A DNA stretch of 34,607 nucleotides from Myxococcaceae bacterium. GTDB lineage: Bacteria > Myxococcota > Myxococcia > Myxococcales > Myxococcaceae. The notes below the pieces were generated by a model. It was given only the letters and a program-made list of their open reading frames with translations, did no database searches and was not told the DNA's origin. Location: positions 1 through 34,607 of the forward strand of contig JAFGNZ010000221.1 of assembly GCA_016926755.1 (NCBI GenBank), written 5' to 3'. Below are positions 16,241-24,132 of the stretch, one piece after another. Each line of letters opens with the position of its first letter. Position 1 is the first letter of the stretch. A program made the translations under genes and the position numbers.

Positions 16241-16707
16241 TCTCCTTTCAACAGCTCGGGGGAGACGTGGACATGTGTCTCCTCCTTGATTGAGGTGAGG
16301 ACGATGGTGGTGTGAGTGCGGGTGACGCCGGGGAGGGTCCGCAGCGCCTCCACGAGGAACTGATCCAGCGTCTTCGTGTTCGCCGTCTGCACCTTGAGGA
16401 TGTAGGAGTCCTGGCCCGCGACGCGGTGCGCCTCGAGCACCTCCGGCATGGCCAGGACCTTCTTGGCGAAGCTCTCGAAGTATTTCGGGTGCTCGATGTT
16501 CACGCCGACGAAGGCCGTGATGTCCTTGCCGAGCTTCGCCGCGTCCACCCGCGCCGTGTACCCGGTGATGACGCGGCGATCCTCCAGCTTGCGGATGCGC
16601 TCGGCCACCGCCGGCTGCGACAGCCCCACCGCGCGGGAGATCTCCAGCTGGGTCGCCCGCCCGTCGCGCTGCAGCATGTCCAGAATGCGGTAATCCAGGC
16701 TGTCCAT
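16237..16707 (-). CDS. Lrp/AsnC family transcriptional regulator
   Basis: A 156-residue protein from the ATG at 16707; a GTG at 16719 would add four residues but stands too close to AAGG. The N-terminal winged helix-turn-helix reads LDYRILDMLQRDGRATQ, then ISRAVGLSQPAVAERIRKLE. The C-terminal ligand-binding RAM domain follows (AFVGVNIEHP, VLEAHRVAGQDSYILKVQ, GVTRTHTTIVLTSIKEET). Such proteins form octamers and sense amino acids. It leads a two-gene operon with an aminotransferase and has a clear sigma-70-like promoter at 16755-16783, so autoregulation and control of the aminotransferase are likely. Confidence 0.93.
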   Translation of the reverse strand: MDSLDYRILDMLQRDGRATQLEISRAVGLSQPAVAERIRKLEDRRVITGYTARVDAAKLGKDITAFVGVNIEHPKYFESFAKKVLAMPEVLEAHRVAGQDSYILKVQTANTKTLDQFLVEALRTLPGVTRTHTTIVLTSIKEETHVHVSPELLKGE

Positions 16708-16754
16708 AGGGCCAGACACCTTATTTTTATAAGCGCCCGAGGTCTACGGCAGAT

Positions 16755-16783
16755 AACATATATTTGCTGCCCCAAACTTTCAA
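16755..16783 (-). promoter_or_regulatory. Sigma-70-type promoter of the Lrp-aminotransferase operon
   Basis: On the minus strand TTGAAA (16783-16778) and TATGTT (16760-16755) are separated by 17 bp. They lie in an AT-rich island (about 16725-16800) that contrasts with the high-GC surroundings. The -10 box is about 48 nt before the preferred ATG. AT-rich flanks are the usual binding ground of Lrp-type regulators. Confidence 0.6.
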
Positions 16784-16876
16784 GAGGGATGATCAATAGA
16801 ATGGGCACGGCCGGGCGAGCCGAGTGGAGGCACGCACAGCGAGCGTTGGGGCCCTTACCCGGGGTGTGGCCGTCCG

Positions 16877-17638
16877 TTACTCGAAGCTGCCGTGTCGGCC
16901 CGCGCCCTGGGCGAAGCGCTGGGCCCCCGCGAGGGACTCCGACGCCAGCACCTTGAAGCCGCCCTCGAACTCCTGGCGGAGCGCGGCCTCCAGCGGCAGG
17001 CCCGCCTGCTCATAGGCGGAGCGGCGATCCGCGTTCATGCACGCCTGAGGGAAGGCGGCGAGCTCCCGCGCTAGCGCCTCGGCCGCCTCCCGCGCCTTGC
17101 CCCGGGGCACCACGCGGTTGACGAGCCCCATCCCCAGCGCCTCCTGCGCCGGCACCGGCCGCCCGGTGAGGATGAGATCCATCGCGCGGGACAGGCCGAT
17201 CAGCCGCGGCAGCCGCACCGTCCCGCCGTCGATGAGCGGCACGCCCCAGCGGCGGCAGAACACGCCCAGCACGGCGTCCTCCTCGGCCACCCGGAGATCG
17301 CACCAGAGCGCCAGCTCCAGCCCTCCCGCGACGGCGTGTCCGGAGATGGCCGCGATCACCGGCTTGCTCAGCACCAGGCGCGAGGGGCCCATGGGCCCGT
17401 CTCCGTCCGGCGCCAGGTGCGGCAGCCGCCCCTCGGCCACGGCCTTGAGGTCCGCGCCGGCGCAGAAGGTGTTCCCCTCGCCGTAGAAGACCCCCACCCG
17501 CGCGTCCGGATCCGCGTCGAACGCGCGGAAGGCCTCCGAGAGCGCCTGCGCCGTGGCGCCATCCACGGCGTTACGCACCTCGGGGCGGTGGAGGATGACG
17601 GTGGTGACGGGGCCGCTCTTCTCGACGTGGACGCTCAT
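16877..17638 (-). CDS. Enoyl-CoA hydratase/isomerase (crotonase) family protein
   Basis: A 253-residue crotonase. The N-terminal strand is VTTVILHRPEVRNAVD, the first oxyanion-hole segment is FCAGADLKAV (58-67), and the second is GHAVAGGLELALWCDLRVA (100-118). RRWGVPLIDGGTVRLPRLIG follows, where classical hydratases carry a second catalytic Glu; here the site reads Leu-Ile-Asp. The family hydrates or isomerises enoyl-CoA or cleaves C-C bonds in acyl-CoA; which of these applies is open. The ATG at 17638 gives the normal N-terminus, and an upstream extension to 17710 is low-complexity. The gene stands alone, reading toward the Lrp promoter. Confidence 0.9.
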   Translation of the reverse strand: MSVHVEKSGPVTTVILHRPEVRNAVDGATAQALSEAFRAFDADPDARVGVFYGEGNTFCAGADLKAVAEGRLPHLAPDGDGPMGPSRLVLSKPVIAAISGHAVAGGLELALWCDLRVAEEDAVLGVFCRRWGVPLIDGGTVRLPRLIGLSRAMDLILTGRPVPAQEALGMGLVNRVVPRGKAREAAEALARELAAFPQACMNADRRSAYEQAGLPLEAALRQEFEGGFKVLASESLAGAQRFAQGAGRHGSFE

Positions 17639-17697
17639 GCGCCCCAGCCTCGCACGGGCCCGGGGCGCGGCGGAACACGCCGGTGTGCCCACAAACG

Positions 17698-17731
17698 CGA
17701 AGCGGGCCACCCCAAGCCGAGGTGGCCCGCT
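17698..17731 (-). terminator. Hairpin terminator after the pectinacetylesterase-family gene
   Basis: Perfect 10-bp arms GCGGGCCACC (17702-17711) and GGTGGCCCGC (17721-17730) enclose a 9-nt loop. They lie about 25 nt past the stop of the gene ending at 17755, in its reading direction. The following minus-strand bases TTCGCGTTTG are only moderately T-rich, so termination may be partial. Confidence 0.55.
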
Positions 17732-17754
17732 CCGTCAGCGCCTTGGAGGGAGGA

Positions 17755-19065
17755 CTACTCGCCGAGGGCGCCGTTGATGAGGCCCGCGACGGCGCTCATG
17801 CCCGGGTCCTCGTTGTTGTAGTTGTTCGCCGGCTCGTAGATGCGGACGCGCTGGTTCTCGTTGATCCAGCGCGCCAGGAACGTCTCCATCGGCACGAACT
17901 CGCTGTAGCACTTGTACGTCTGGCTCCACGGGAACTCAAGGTACTCCCACCAGTAGCGCTTCTTCTCCATCTGCTGGCAGGCGTGCGAGCCGATGAAGGT
18001 GATGACGGTGCTGCAGTGGCTGTCGTTGATGGGGCGGTGGTACGGGATGAAGTAGCTGAAGTTGTTGTAGAGGTTCAGCTCCTGCACCAGCCGGTCCTGA
18101 TCCTGCTTCCAGTAGTTGAGGATCGCCGCCTCGTCGTTGGGCGTCTTGAAGCGCTCATACGAGAAGCGCGAGTAGTTGTAGTCGCGCGAGTAGCCCGTGT
18201 AGGCCAGCTGATCGTTCGGGAACTCCGTGGCCACCATGCGGTTGATGCTGCCGAAGTTGTTCTGATCGAAGGAGGCCGGCAGCAGGGCGAACACCGAGTT
18301 GAGGTTCCAGGACTGACGGATCTTGTCGTGCAGGGCGCGCGACAGATCATTCACGTTGGGCGCCAGGAAGATGGGGCCCGAGTCGTTGAGCAGGTAGCCG
18401 CGGGCCGGGTTGATGGCCTTGCGGACGAAGTAGAAGGCGGAGGAGGTGGCCGCGCCGCCGGCGCTGAAGCCGGTGACCAGCATCTTCTGCACGCTGGGGA
18501 ACTGGGTCTTCGCGTAGTTGGCCGCGGCGAGGGTGTTGCCGTAGCCATTGTGGTGCCAGGTCAGCGGCGGGTTGGCGCCGGTCTGATCCACGTAGGTGAC
18601 GACGTTGTTGCCCACGTGCACGTCACCGGTGCAGTACGGCATGTAGACGATGTTCCAGTCCTTGGTGACCAGGTCCGTCTTGCTGCGCAGCGGCAGGCCC
18701 GGGTCCGCGCCGTTCACGATGGGCGACACGTACTTCGCCGTGAACTGCTGCATGTAATCGTCGGTGAGCCCGTTCGGGTTGGCGGCGCCCAGCACGCCGG
18801 CGCGGCCGCTGCAGGTGTCGTAGTCCCAGCACGCGCCGCCACCCTCGAACAGGAACAGCAGGTTCGGAGAGCTCGTCTTGCGGATGAAGAACTTGTACTG
18901 CGAGCCGTTGCCGCACTGGGTCCCAGGCAGCTCCACCTTCTGCCAGGTGTAGTTGTTACCGCCGTCGACGAGGATGTCGATGATGGCGGGCAGCAGCACC
19001 TCGCCGCGGGACACTCCGGGCGAGAGCATGAGTGCCAGCAGGCCTGGTACGAGAAGTCGCTTCAT
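17755..19065 (-). CDS. Secreted pectinacetylesterase-family hydrolase
   Basis: A 436-residue protein with a signal peptide (residues 1 to about 21, [20 protein letters not shown]). The pectinacetylesterase/Notum family signature is present: [15 protein letters not shown] (72-85), the catalytic Ser201 in [15 protein letters not shown], and YLLNDSGP, with a late GSHACQQME that may carry the His. Members remove acetyl groups from pectin or acyl groups from other targets; the substrate here is unknown. AGGAGGAAACCAGA precedes the ATG, an excellent ribosome binding site. It diverges from the coiled-coil gene across 65 nt. Export to the periplasm or outside suits a predatory or biopolymer-degrading bacterium. 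Confidence 0.85.
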   Translation of the reverse strand: MKRLLVPGLLALMLSPGVSRGEVLLPAIIDILVDGGNNYTWQKVELPGTQCGNGSQYKFFIRKTSSPNLLFLFEGGGACWDYDTCSGRAGVLGAANPNGLTDDYMQQFTAKYVSPIVNGADPGLPLRSKTDLVTKDWNIVYMPYCTGDVHVGNNVVTYVDQTGANPPLTWHHNGYGNTLAAANYAKTQFPSVQKMLVTGFSAGGAATSSAFYFVRKAINPARGYLLNDSGPIFLAPNVNDLSRALHDKIRQSWNLNSVFALLPASFDQNNFGSINRMVATEFPNDQLAYTGYSRDYNYSRFSYERFKTPNDEAAILNYWKQDQDRLVQELNLYNNFSYFIPYHRPINDSHCSTVITFIGSHACQQMEKKRYWWEYLEFPWSQTYKCYSEFVPMETFLARWINENQRVRIYEPANNYNNEDPGMSAVAGLINGALGE

Positions 19066-19130
19066 TCTGGTTTCCTCCTGTTTCGGGGGATTGCGTGGTA
19101 TACTGGGAGTGAACTAAAAGTCTAGGGGTA

Positions 19131-19832
19131 ATGGAAAGATTCCGGCCCACCACGGGCACCCAGGCTCGGTGGAAGCTCCCGCTCGTGATCGGTGTGCTCG
19201 GCGTGCTCCTGGCCGTGCTGTTCGCGGTCCTGGGCGGTGAGCCTTCGCCCGAAGCGGCGCCTTCACCCGCGGTGGTTGCGGCACCCCCGGCGCAGTCCTC
19301 GCCTCCGAGCCCTGGGCCTGCGCCGCGCGTCGCAGCTCCCAGCGGGGGTGAAGCCGAGTCGCTGGACAGGTTCCTCCTGGCCACCCCTCCGGACGAATCC
19401 TCCGCGGAGCCTCGGAACGAGCACCCGCTGAAGCTGGAGGCGCTTGAGGCGCGGCTCCCCGACAACCTCTACTGGAAGATGGACGCCCCCACGAAGGATC
19501 CGCAGGTGCTCCAGCAGCGCGCGGAGGAGCGGCGGAAGTGGAACGAGCTGCTCGGCAAGGTCCAGGCCGGGGACGCCTCCGAGGAGGAGATCCACCGCTA
19601 CTACGACTACCGGCGCCAGCGCTCGGAGGACTACCTCGAGGTCGCGAGCCTGATGCTCACCGAGTACGGCGAGCGCCTGTCCGAGAGCGAGAAGGGCCTG
19701 ATCGCGCTGAGCATCCGGATGCACAAGGATCGGCTCGCGGAGGTGCCGCGCCAGACCGAGGAGGCGCTCGCGCGCAAGCAGCTCCAGGACAAGCGCCGCG
19801 AGGAGTGGCTCCGGAGCGGGAAGAGCCCCTGA
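19131..19832 (+). CDS. Membrane-anchored protein of unknown function
   Basis: A 233-residue protein I do not recognise. Residues 16-34 form one transmembrane helix (PLVIGVLGVLLAVLFAVLG). Residues 36-75 are a Pro/Ala/Ser-rich linker, and 110-230 are highly charged and helical, with coiled-coil character (QQRAEERRKWNELLGKVQAG, RKQLQDKRREEW). The likely topology is a short cytoplasmic N-terminus with the charged domain in the periplasm. AGGGG sits 3-7 nt before the ATG. TATACT at 19099-19104 could be a -10 box, but I see no good -35. It is followed 52 nt later by the amylase gene on the same strand. Confidence 0.75.
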   Translation: MERFRPTTGTQARWKLPLVIGVLGVLLAVLFAVLGGEPSPEAAPSPAVVAAPPAQSSPPSPGPAPRVAAPSGGEAESLDRFLLATPPDESSAEPRNEHPLKLEALEARLPDNLYWKMDAPTKDPQVLQQRAEERRKWNELLGKVQAGDASEEEIHRYYDYRRQRSEDYLEVASLMLTEYGERLSESEKGLIALSIRMHKDRLAEVPRQTEEALARKQLQDKRREEWLRSGKSP

Positions 19833-19884
19833 GCGCACTCTTCTCGGGGTGCGCCTCCCGGAAGGGGGGATATGGTGCGCGCCC

Positions 19885-21504
19885 ATGTCCCGGTCTCCCG
19901 CTCTCTGTGGCCTGATCCTCCTCTGCAGTGCGCTCGTCGCCCGCGCGGCCCCGCCCGCGCGTCCTGCCTCGGCGTCGCCTCCGGGCTGGCAGCTCGAGTG
20001 GGCGCGCGGCGCCGTCTTCTATGAGATCTTCGTCCGCAGCTTCGCCGACTCCAACGGGGATGGGGTGGGGGACTTCAACGGCCTCACGGGCAAGCTGGAC
20101 TACCTGCGAGACCTGGGCGTGGAGGGGCTGTGGCTCATGCCCATCTTCGAGTCGCCCAGCTACCACGGCTACGACGTCGTCGATTACGAGAAGGTGGATG
20201 CCGAGTACGGCACCCAGGAGGACTTCGAGCGGCTGGTGCGCGAGGCCCACCGGCGAGGCCTCCGCGTCGTGGTGGACTTCGTCATCAACCACACCAGCGT
20301 CCAGCACCCGTGGTTCGTGGAGTCCGCCTCCTCGCCGGACTCTCCGCGGCGAAGCTGGTACGTCTGGCGGCAGGACAACCCGGGCTGGACGCAGCCCTGG
20401 GGCAAGGGGCCCGTGTGGCACCCGCGAGGGGACGCGCACTACTACGGCATCTTCTGGAGCGGCATGCCGGACCTCAACTACCGCAACCCCGAGGTCCGCG
20501 CCGAGGTGAAGCGGCTGGCCTCGCTGTGGCTGGCGCGCGGCGTGGACGGCTTCCGGCTGGATGCGGCCCGCCACATGGTGGAGAAGGGGCCGGGCGAGGC
20601 GCAGAACGACACCCCGGAGACGCACGCCTTCTGGAAGGAGTTCTCCGCCCACGTGCGCAGCGTCCGCCCCGACGCGCTCCTGGTGGGCGAGGTGTGGAGC
20701 GACTCCAAGCAGATCCTCCCCTACTACGGCTCGACGGCGCGGCTGCCCGGCGGAGACGAGCTGCCCATGCTGTTCAACTTCCCCATCGCCGAGGCCTCGC
20801 TGGAGTCGCTGCGCTGGGGGGACGCGGCGCGCCTGGACGCGCGGCTCGCGGAGGTGAGCACCTCCTATCCGCGCGGGGTGCAGATCGCGCCGTTCCTCGC
20901 CAACCATGATCAGCTGCGCATCGCCACCCGGCTGGAGGGGGATGAGGGGCGGATGAGGGTGGCCCCCGCGCTGCTGCTGACGCTGCCCGGATCGCCCTTC
21001 CTCTACTACGGGGAGGAGCTCGGCCTGCCCAACGGCCCGAAGGAGGAGGGCGATCCTGGCAAGCGCCGCCCCCTGCCGTGGGACGGCTCGGAGAAGGGCG
21101 GCTTCACCCTGGGCAAGCCCTGGGCTCCCTTCGTGGAGGGCTGGCAGGGCCGGAACGTGGCCGCGCAGCTGGGCGACACCGGCTCGCTGCTGCACCGCTA
21201 CCGGCTGCTCATCCACGTGCGCCGCGCCTCGCCCGCGCTGCGGCTCGGCGCGCTGCGGCCGCTCCCCCGGAGAGACGAGGCGCCCTCGGTGGTGGCGTGG
21301 CTCCGGGAGGCCAGCGGCGAGCGCGTGCTCGTGGCCCACAACCTCGGGGCCGCGCCGGCCAGCGTGAGCCACCTGCTGCCCGCCGCGCCCGCGGAGCTCC
21401 TCTTCGCGGACCCGGAGGTGAGCGCGGCCGCCGAGCCCGGCAAGCACGGCACCTGGAAGCTGGCGCTCCCGGCGCACTCCAGCGCTGTCTGGCGCCTGCG
21501 GTAG
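19885..21504 (+). CDS. Secreted alpha-amylase family glycoside hydrolase (GH13)
   Basis: A 539-residue protein with a signal peptide (about 1-22, ALCGLILLCSALVARA). The four GH13 regions are present: DFVINH (131-136), GFRLDAARHM with nucleophile Asp226, VGEVW with acid/base Glu269, and FLANHDQ with Asp342. Near the N-terminus SFADSNGDGVGDFNG looks like the calcium- or loop-binding motif common in oligo-glucosidase-type members. The C-terminal 100 residues form the usual beta-sandwich domain C. It should cleave alpha-1,4 (or 1,6) glucans outside the cytoplasm; exact specificity is not visible. The ATG at 19885 gives the signal peptide. It converges on the gene ending at 21538. Confidence 0.93.
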   Translation: MSRSPALCGLILLCSALVARAAPPARPASASPPGWQLEWARGAVFYEIFVRSFADSNGDGVGDFNGLTGKLDYLRDLGVEGLWLMPIFESPSYHGYDVVDYEKVDAEYGTQEDFERLVREAHRRGLRVVVDFVINHTSVQHPWFVESASSPDSPRRSWYVWRQDNPGWTQPWGKGPVWHPRGDAHYYGIFWSGMPDLNYRNPEVRAEVKRLASLWLARGVDGFRLDAARHMVEKGPGEAQNDTPETHAFWKEFSAHVRSVRPDALLVGEVWSDSKQILPYYGSTARLPGGDELPMLFNFPIAEASLESLRWGDAARLDARLAEVSTSYPRGVQIAPFLANHDQLRIATRLEGDEGRMRVAPALLLTLPGSPFLYYGEELGLPNGPKEEGDPGKRRPLPWDGSEKGGFTLGKPWAPFVEGWQGRNVAAQLGDTGSLLHRYRLLIHVRRASPALRLGALRPLPRRDEAPSVVAWLREASGERVLVAHNLGAAPASVSHLLPAAPAELLFADPEVSAAAEPGKHGTWKLALPAHSSAVWRLR

Positions 21505-21537
21505 TGCTCGTGATGCGGCAGCCAGCCCGGCGCGCGG

Positions 21538-22260
21538 CTACCCGTACCTGGCCTCCCAGGTGAACACGCCGCCGTCGCGCTCGGCGATGGGCATGAGGAA
21601 CTCGCGGTACTCCTCGAAGTGGGGCTCCAGGTGCTCGTCCGCGAGCTGCTCGAGCTGCCGCGCGGTGGGGATGCGGGTCTTCTTCGGGAGCGTCAGGCGG
21701 AGGTAGGCCCGGAACCGGCGCAGCGCCCCAGAGAAGTCAGGCGGCCGCACCGGGAGGGAGTGGAGCTTCTCCAGCAGCACCCGGGCTCGGGTGAAGCCGA
21801 GCCAGGCGAACCGGTCATCGAGGTACTGGTTCAGCCAGGCGCCATAGAGGGAGCCCTCGCCCGAAGGGGAGAGGCCCCGCACCAGGGAGGCGCCCTGCAG
21901 CCAGCCCATGTAGGGCTCCGGGAGCGCGGGGATGCAGAACTGCTCCCCGCTGGGAGCGGGGGGCGTGCAGGCGGAGATGAGCTTCTGGGTCCACTGAAGC
22001 GCGTCGTCGCGCCGCCCCGGGCTCTCGGGCGCGTCGATCTGGATGGAGAGGACCTCACCCGTGTGGCGCTTCAGGAAGTTCTCGAGCGGGGCGGTGATGC
22101 CGTAGGTCCGCGCGGCAGGCAGCAGCCGCAGCAGCTCCTCGACTCGGGCGGGCAGCGCCTCTCGCGCGAAGTACCAGTCCTTGGACCAGGCCCGTTCGAG
22201 GATGTCTCGCTCCGAGGGGCCCCCCGGGTCGCCCTCATCCTCGTCACCCTGTGCGCTCAT
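21538..22260 (-). CDS. Hypothetical protein
   Basis: A 240-residue protein I do not recognise. It is soluble by composition, with an acidic N-terminus (MSAQGDEDEGDPGG), a Trp/Tyr-rich centre (PYMGWLQGASLVRGL, SLYGAWLNQYLDD) and a charged helical end. No signal peptide and no clear catalytic motif. The start at 22260 is chosen because AGGTGA lies about 9 nt upstream and the further upstream extension is Arg/His-rich noise. It lies downstream of the TPR gene on the same strand with a gap of 122 nt (22261-22382) that contains no gene I can see. Confidence 0.65.
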   Translation of the reverse strand: MSAQGDEDEGDPGGPSERDILERAWSKDWYFAREALPARVEELLRLLPAARTYGITAPLENFLKRHTGEVLSIQIDAPESPGRRDDALQWTQKLISACTPPAPSGEQFCIPALPEPYMGWLQGASLVRGLSPSGEGSLYGAWLNQYLDDRFAWLGFTRARVLLEKLHSLPVRPPDFSGALRRFRAYLRLTLPKKTRIPTARQLEQLADEHLEPHFEEYREFLMPIAERDGGVFTWEARYG

Positions 22261-22382
22261 ACGGAGGATCACCTGGACCCGCGCGTGCACTTCGCGAACC
22301 CGGGCCGAGTCTGTCACGTGACGCGGCCGCGGAACATGGTGAAAAACCTGGCGCCTGACGCGCACATGTCAGCTCCCGCGGC

Positions 22383-23243
22383 TCAGCCTTCGGGCCTGGT
22401 GGGAGGCCTCGGAGGCCAGTCCTCGGGGCGGTCATCGTACCGGGCGCGCAGCGAGTCGAGCGCCTCCTGCCTCACGTCGCGGTTGTACTTCTGCGCGCCG
22501 CTGATGGCTCCGAAGATGGTGCCCGAGTACCAGAGCAGCTCGAGCGCCCCCAGGAGCACGGCGACGCCGATCTGGTCTCGGCGGATGGACTCGTAGAGGG
22601 CGAAGGAGAAGAGGCCATTCCAGGCCAGCGCCCCGAGCGCCACGACGGGCTCGCCGATGTAGAGGTGGCCCGCTCCCGGAACCACGGACAGGAGGCCCGC
22701 GACCACGGGAGACTTGCGCGGCAGGGTTCCCCAGCTCCTGGCGCTCTCGGTGAGCCGGCCCTGCTCGGGGAAGGGGGTGACGGAGGCGAAGGCCTCCGCG
22801 GCCTGCTCCCCGCGCCCCTCACTCAGCAGCGCCCAGCCCAGGAGGTAGCGGGCCCGGTCCACGTCGGCCCCCGGCTGCGCACCCTGCTCGCGGAGGAAGG
22901 CCCGCAGCGAGAGGGCCGCGGCCTCGGAGCGGCCCCCCAGGTAGCGCGCCCAGCCAATCTCCAGCCGCGCGCGGGAGCGCCACTCGGGGGACAGCTCCGC
23001 CAGCGTGAGGAAGTACTCCTCGGCGGCCTCGCCCTGCCCGCCATGCACGTAGGCGCGGCCGATGGCGAGCCGGGCCTCCTGCGCCGCGGGGGAGTCCGGG
23101 TACAGGTAGAGGAAGCGCTTGTACTCTCCGATCGCGCGGTAGTAGTCGCCCTCGGCGTGCAGCGCTCGGGCAAAGCCCAGCTGCGGGTCCGCCTCGGGCG
23201 CTCCCGCCAGCACGAGCACCAGAAGGGTCAGGGAAACCAGAAT
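22383..23243 (-). CDS. TPR protein with C-terminal membrane segments; probable non-standard start
   Basis: About 280 residues. An N-terminal signal or membrane stretch (LVSLTLLVLVLAGAPEA) is followed by TPR-like helical repeats (AEGDYYRAIGEYKRFLYLYP, EAAEEYFLTLAEL, GEQAAEAFASVTPFP). Hydrophobic segments from about residue 175 (GLLSVVPGAGHLYIGE and following) resemble a TM2-type domain. A GTG at 23219 would start inside the signal and has no Shine-Dalgarno sequence. AGGAG lies 5 nt before an in-frame ATT (23243) and 8 nt before CTG (23240), so the real start is probably one of these rare codons, inside the end of yidD. The role is unknown; coupling to yidD suggests envelope or membrane-protein work. 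Confidence 0.75.
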   Translation of the reverse strand: MLVSLTLLVLVLAGAPEADPQLGFARALHAEGDYYRAIGEYKRFLYLYPDSPAAQEARLAIGRAYVHGGQGEAAEEYFLTLAELSPEWRSRARLEIGWARYLGGRSEAAALSLRAFLREQGAQPGADVDRARYLLGWALLSEGRGEQAAEAFASVTPFPEQGRLTESARSWGTLPRKSPVVAGLLSVVPGAGHLYIGEPVVALGALAWNGLFSFALYESIRRDQIGVAVLLGALELLWYSGTIFGAISGAQKYNRDVRQEALDSLRARYDDRPEDWPPRPPTRPEG

Positions 23244-23623
23244 GTGCTCTCCTCTAGAGGATCCAGGTAGATGATGCGCCCCTGATCGCGGGCCGTGGGC
23301 AGCCGCCGGATCGCCGAGGAGCGCGCGTCCCGGAGCAGCCGGTCATAGGCCAGCCAGAGGCCAACCACTCCATGCCGCCCCACGGCCTGTCTGGCATAGA
23401 GCGAGCACGTGGGCCGATGCGAGCAACGCGGCCCGTCAATGGGCGTCACGACGGTCTGGTAGAAGCGGAAGGCCAACCCCAGGAAGTGGCTGCTCGGAGC
23501 GGGCGCCGCCCGGGAGTGCGGAGCCTGCCGCACCTCTCGCGTGACGGGGTGGTGGGGGCTGCCGAAGGGGGGGGGGGGCACCGCGAGGGTCAGCACGGAA
23601 AGTGTGCTCAGGATTGACAGCAT
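23228..23623 (-). CDS. yidD: Membrane protein insertion efficiency factor YidD
   Basis: A 131-residue protein whose C-terminal two-thirds is the YidD domain: FRFYQTVVTPIDGPRCSHRP, then TCSLYARQAVGRHGVVGLWLAYDRLLR. The Cys residues and the His-Gly helix are as in the family, which assists YidC-dependent insertion of inner-membrane proteins. The N-terminal 50 residues form a signal-like hydrophobic stretch and a Pro-rich linker not found in short YidD proteins. This linker is encoded by a run of 12 C (12 G on the plus strand, 23567-23578). The gene is not next to rpmH/rnpA, its common place, but overlaps the TPR gene at its 3' end and diverges from a lipoprotein gene with only 27 nt between. 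Confidence 0.85.
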   Translation of the reverse strand: MLSILSTLSVLTLAVPPPPFGSPHHPVTREVRQAPHSRAAPAPSSHFLGLAFRFYQTVVTPIDGPRCSHRPTCSLYARQAVGRHGVVGLWLAYDRLLRDARSSAIRRLPTARDQGRIIYLDPLEESTFWFP

Positions 23624-23650
23624 GGCGGCAGGCACATTATCCCGCCGGCC

Positions 23651-24049
23651 ATGTCCAATCACTCCCGTGCTTCTCAGCGTCTCGTCGCGGCATCGACCCT
23701 CCTCCTCTTCACCGTCGGGTGCGCCAGCACCACGATCATTCGTAGCGAGCCCTCCGGGGCGACCGTCTACGTCGACGGCAGCAAGGCGGGGACGACGCCG
23801 TACACCTACTCGGATACGAAGATCGTCGGCTCCTCCACGCGCATCAAGCTCAAGAAGGAGGGCTATGAGGACCTGGAGACCATCATCACGCGGAGCGAGC
23901 AGTTCGAGGTGGGGCCCTGCATCGGCGGCGTCTTCTTCCTCGTCCCGTTCCTGTGGGTGATGGGGTACCAGCCCGATCACAACTACGAGCTGTCCCCGCT
24001 GTCCAGTCAGGTGCAGCAGTCCCCGGCCGCGGCGCCTGGCAGCATCTGA
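23651..24049 (+). CDS. PEGA-domain lipoprotein
   Basis: A 132-residue lipoprotein. The signal ends at LLLFTVGC with Cys24 as the lipidated residue. Residues 28-80 form a PEGA domain (IIRSEPSGATVYVDGSKAGT, then IKLKKEGYEDLE), a small beta domain found in surface and envelope proteins. A hydrophobic patch (VFFLVPFLWVMGYQP) follows near residues 94-108. The function of PEGA domains is thought to be structural or binding. The 27-nt spacer to yidD is too short for two separate standard promoters, so its promoter should reach into yidD. Confidence 0.85.
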   Translation: MSNHSRASQRLVAASTLLLFTVGCASTTIIRSEPSGATVYVDGSKAGTTPYTYSDTKIVGSSTRIKLKKEGYEDLETIITRSEQFEVGPCIGGVFFLVPFLWVMGYQPDHNYELSPLSSQVQQSPAAAPGSI

Positions 24050-24070
24050 AACCTGCCCGTCTCGGGTGAT

Positions 24071-24122
24071 GCGCCCAGCGCTCGTCGGGTCCCCCCGGAC
24101 CTGGCGGGCGCTGTTCTCTTTC
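24071..24122 (+). terminator. Hairpin terminator after the PEGA lipoprotein gene
   Basis: GCGCCC (24071-24076) pairs with GGGCGC (24106-24111), with an inner GGGTCC/GGACC stem, followed by TGTTCTCTTT. It lies in the 83-nt convergent gap between the lipoprotein gene and the Omp85-type gene and would serve plus-strand transcription. Confidence 0.4.
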
Positions 24123-24132
24123 CGGCGCCTTT

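Noticed and set aside
13670-16315. An 881-codon plus-strand open frame across the MFS and aminotransferase genes
   Set aside because: It is out of frame with both conserved proteins and has shadow-type composition.
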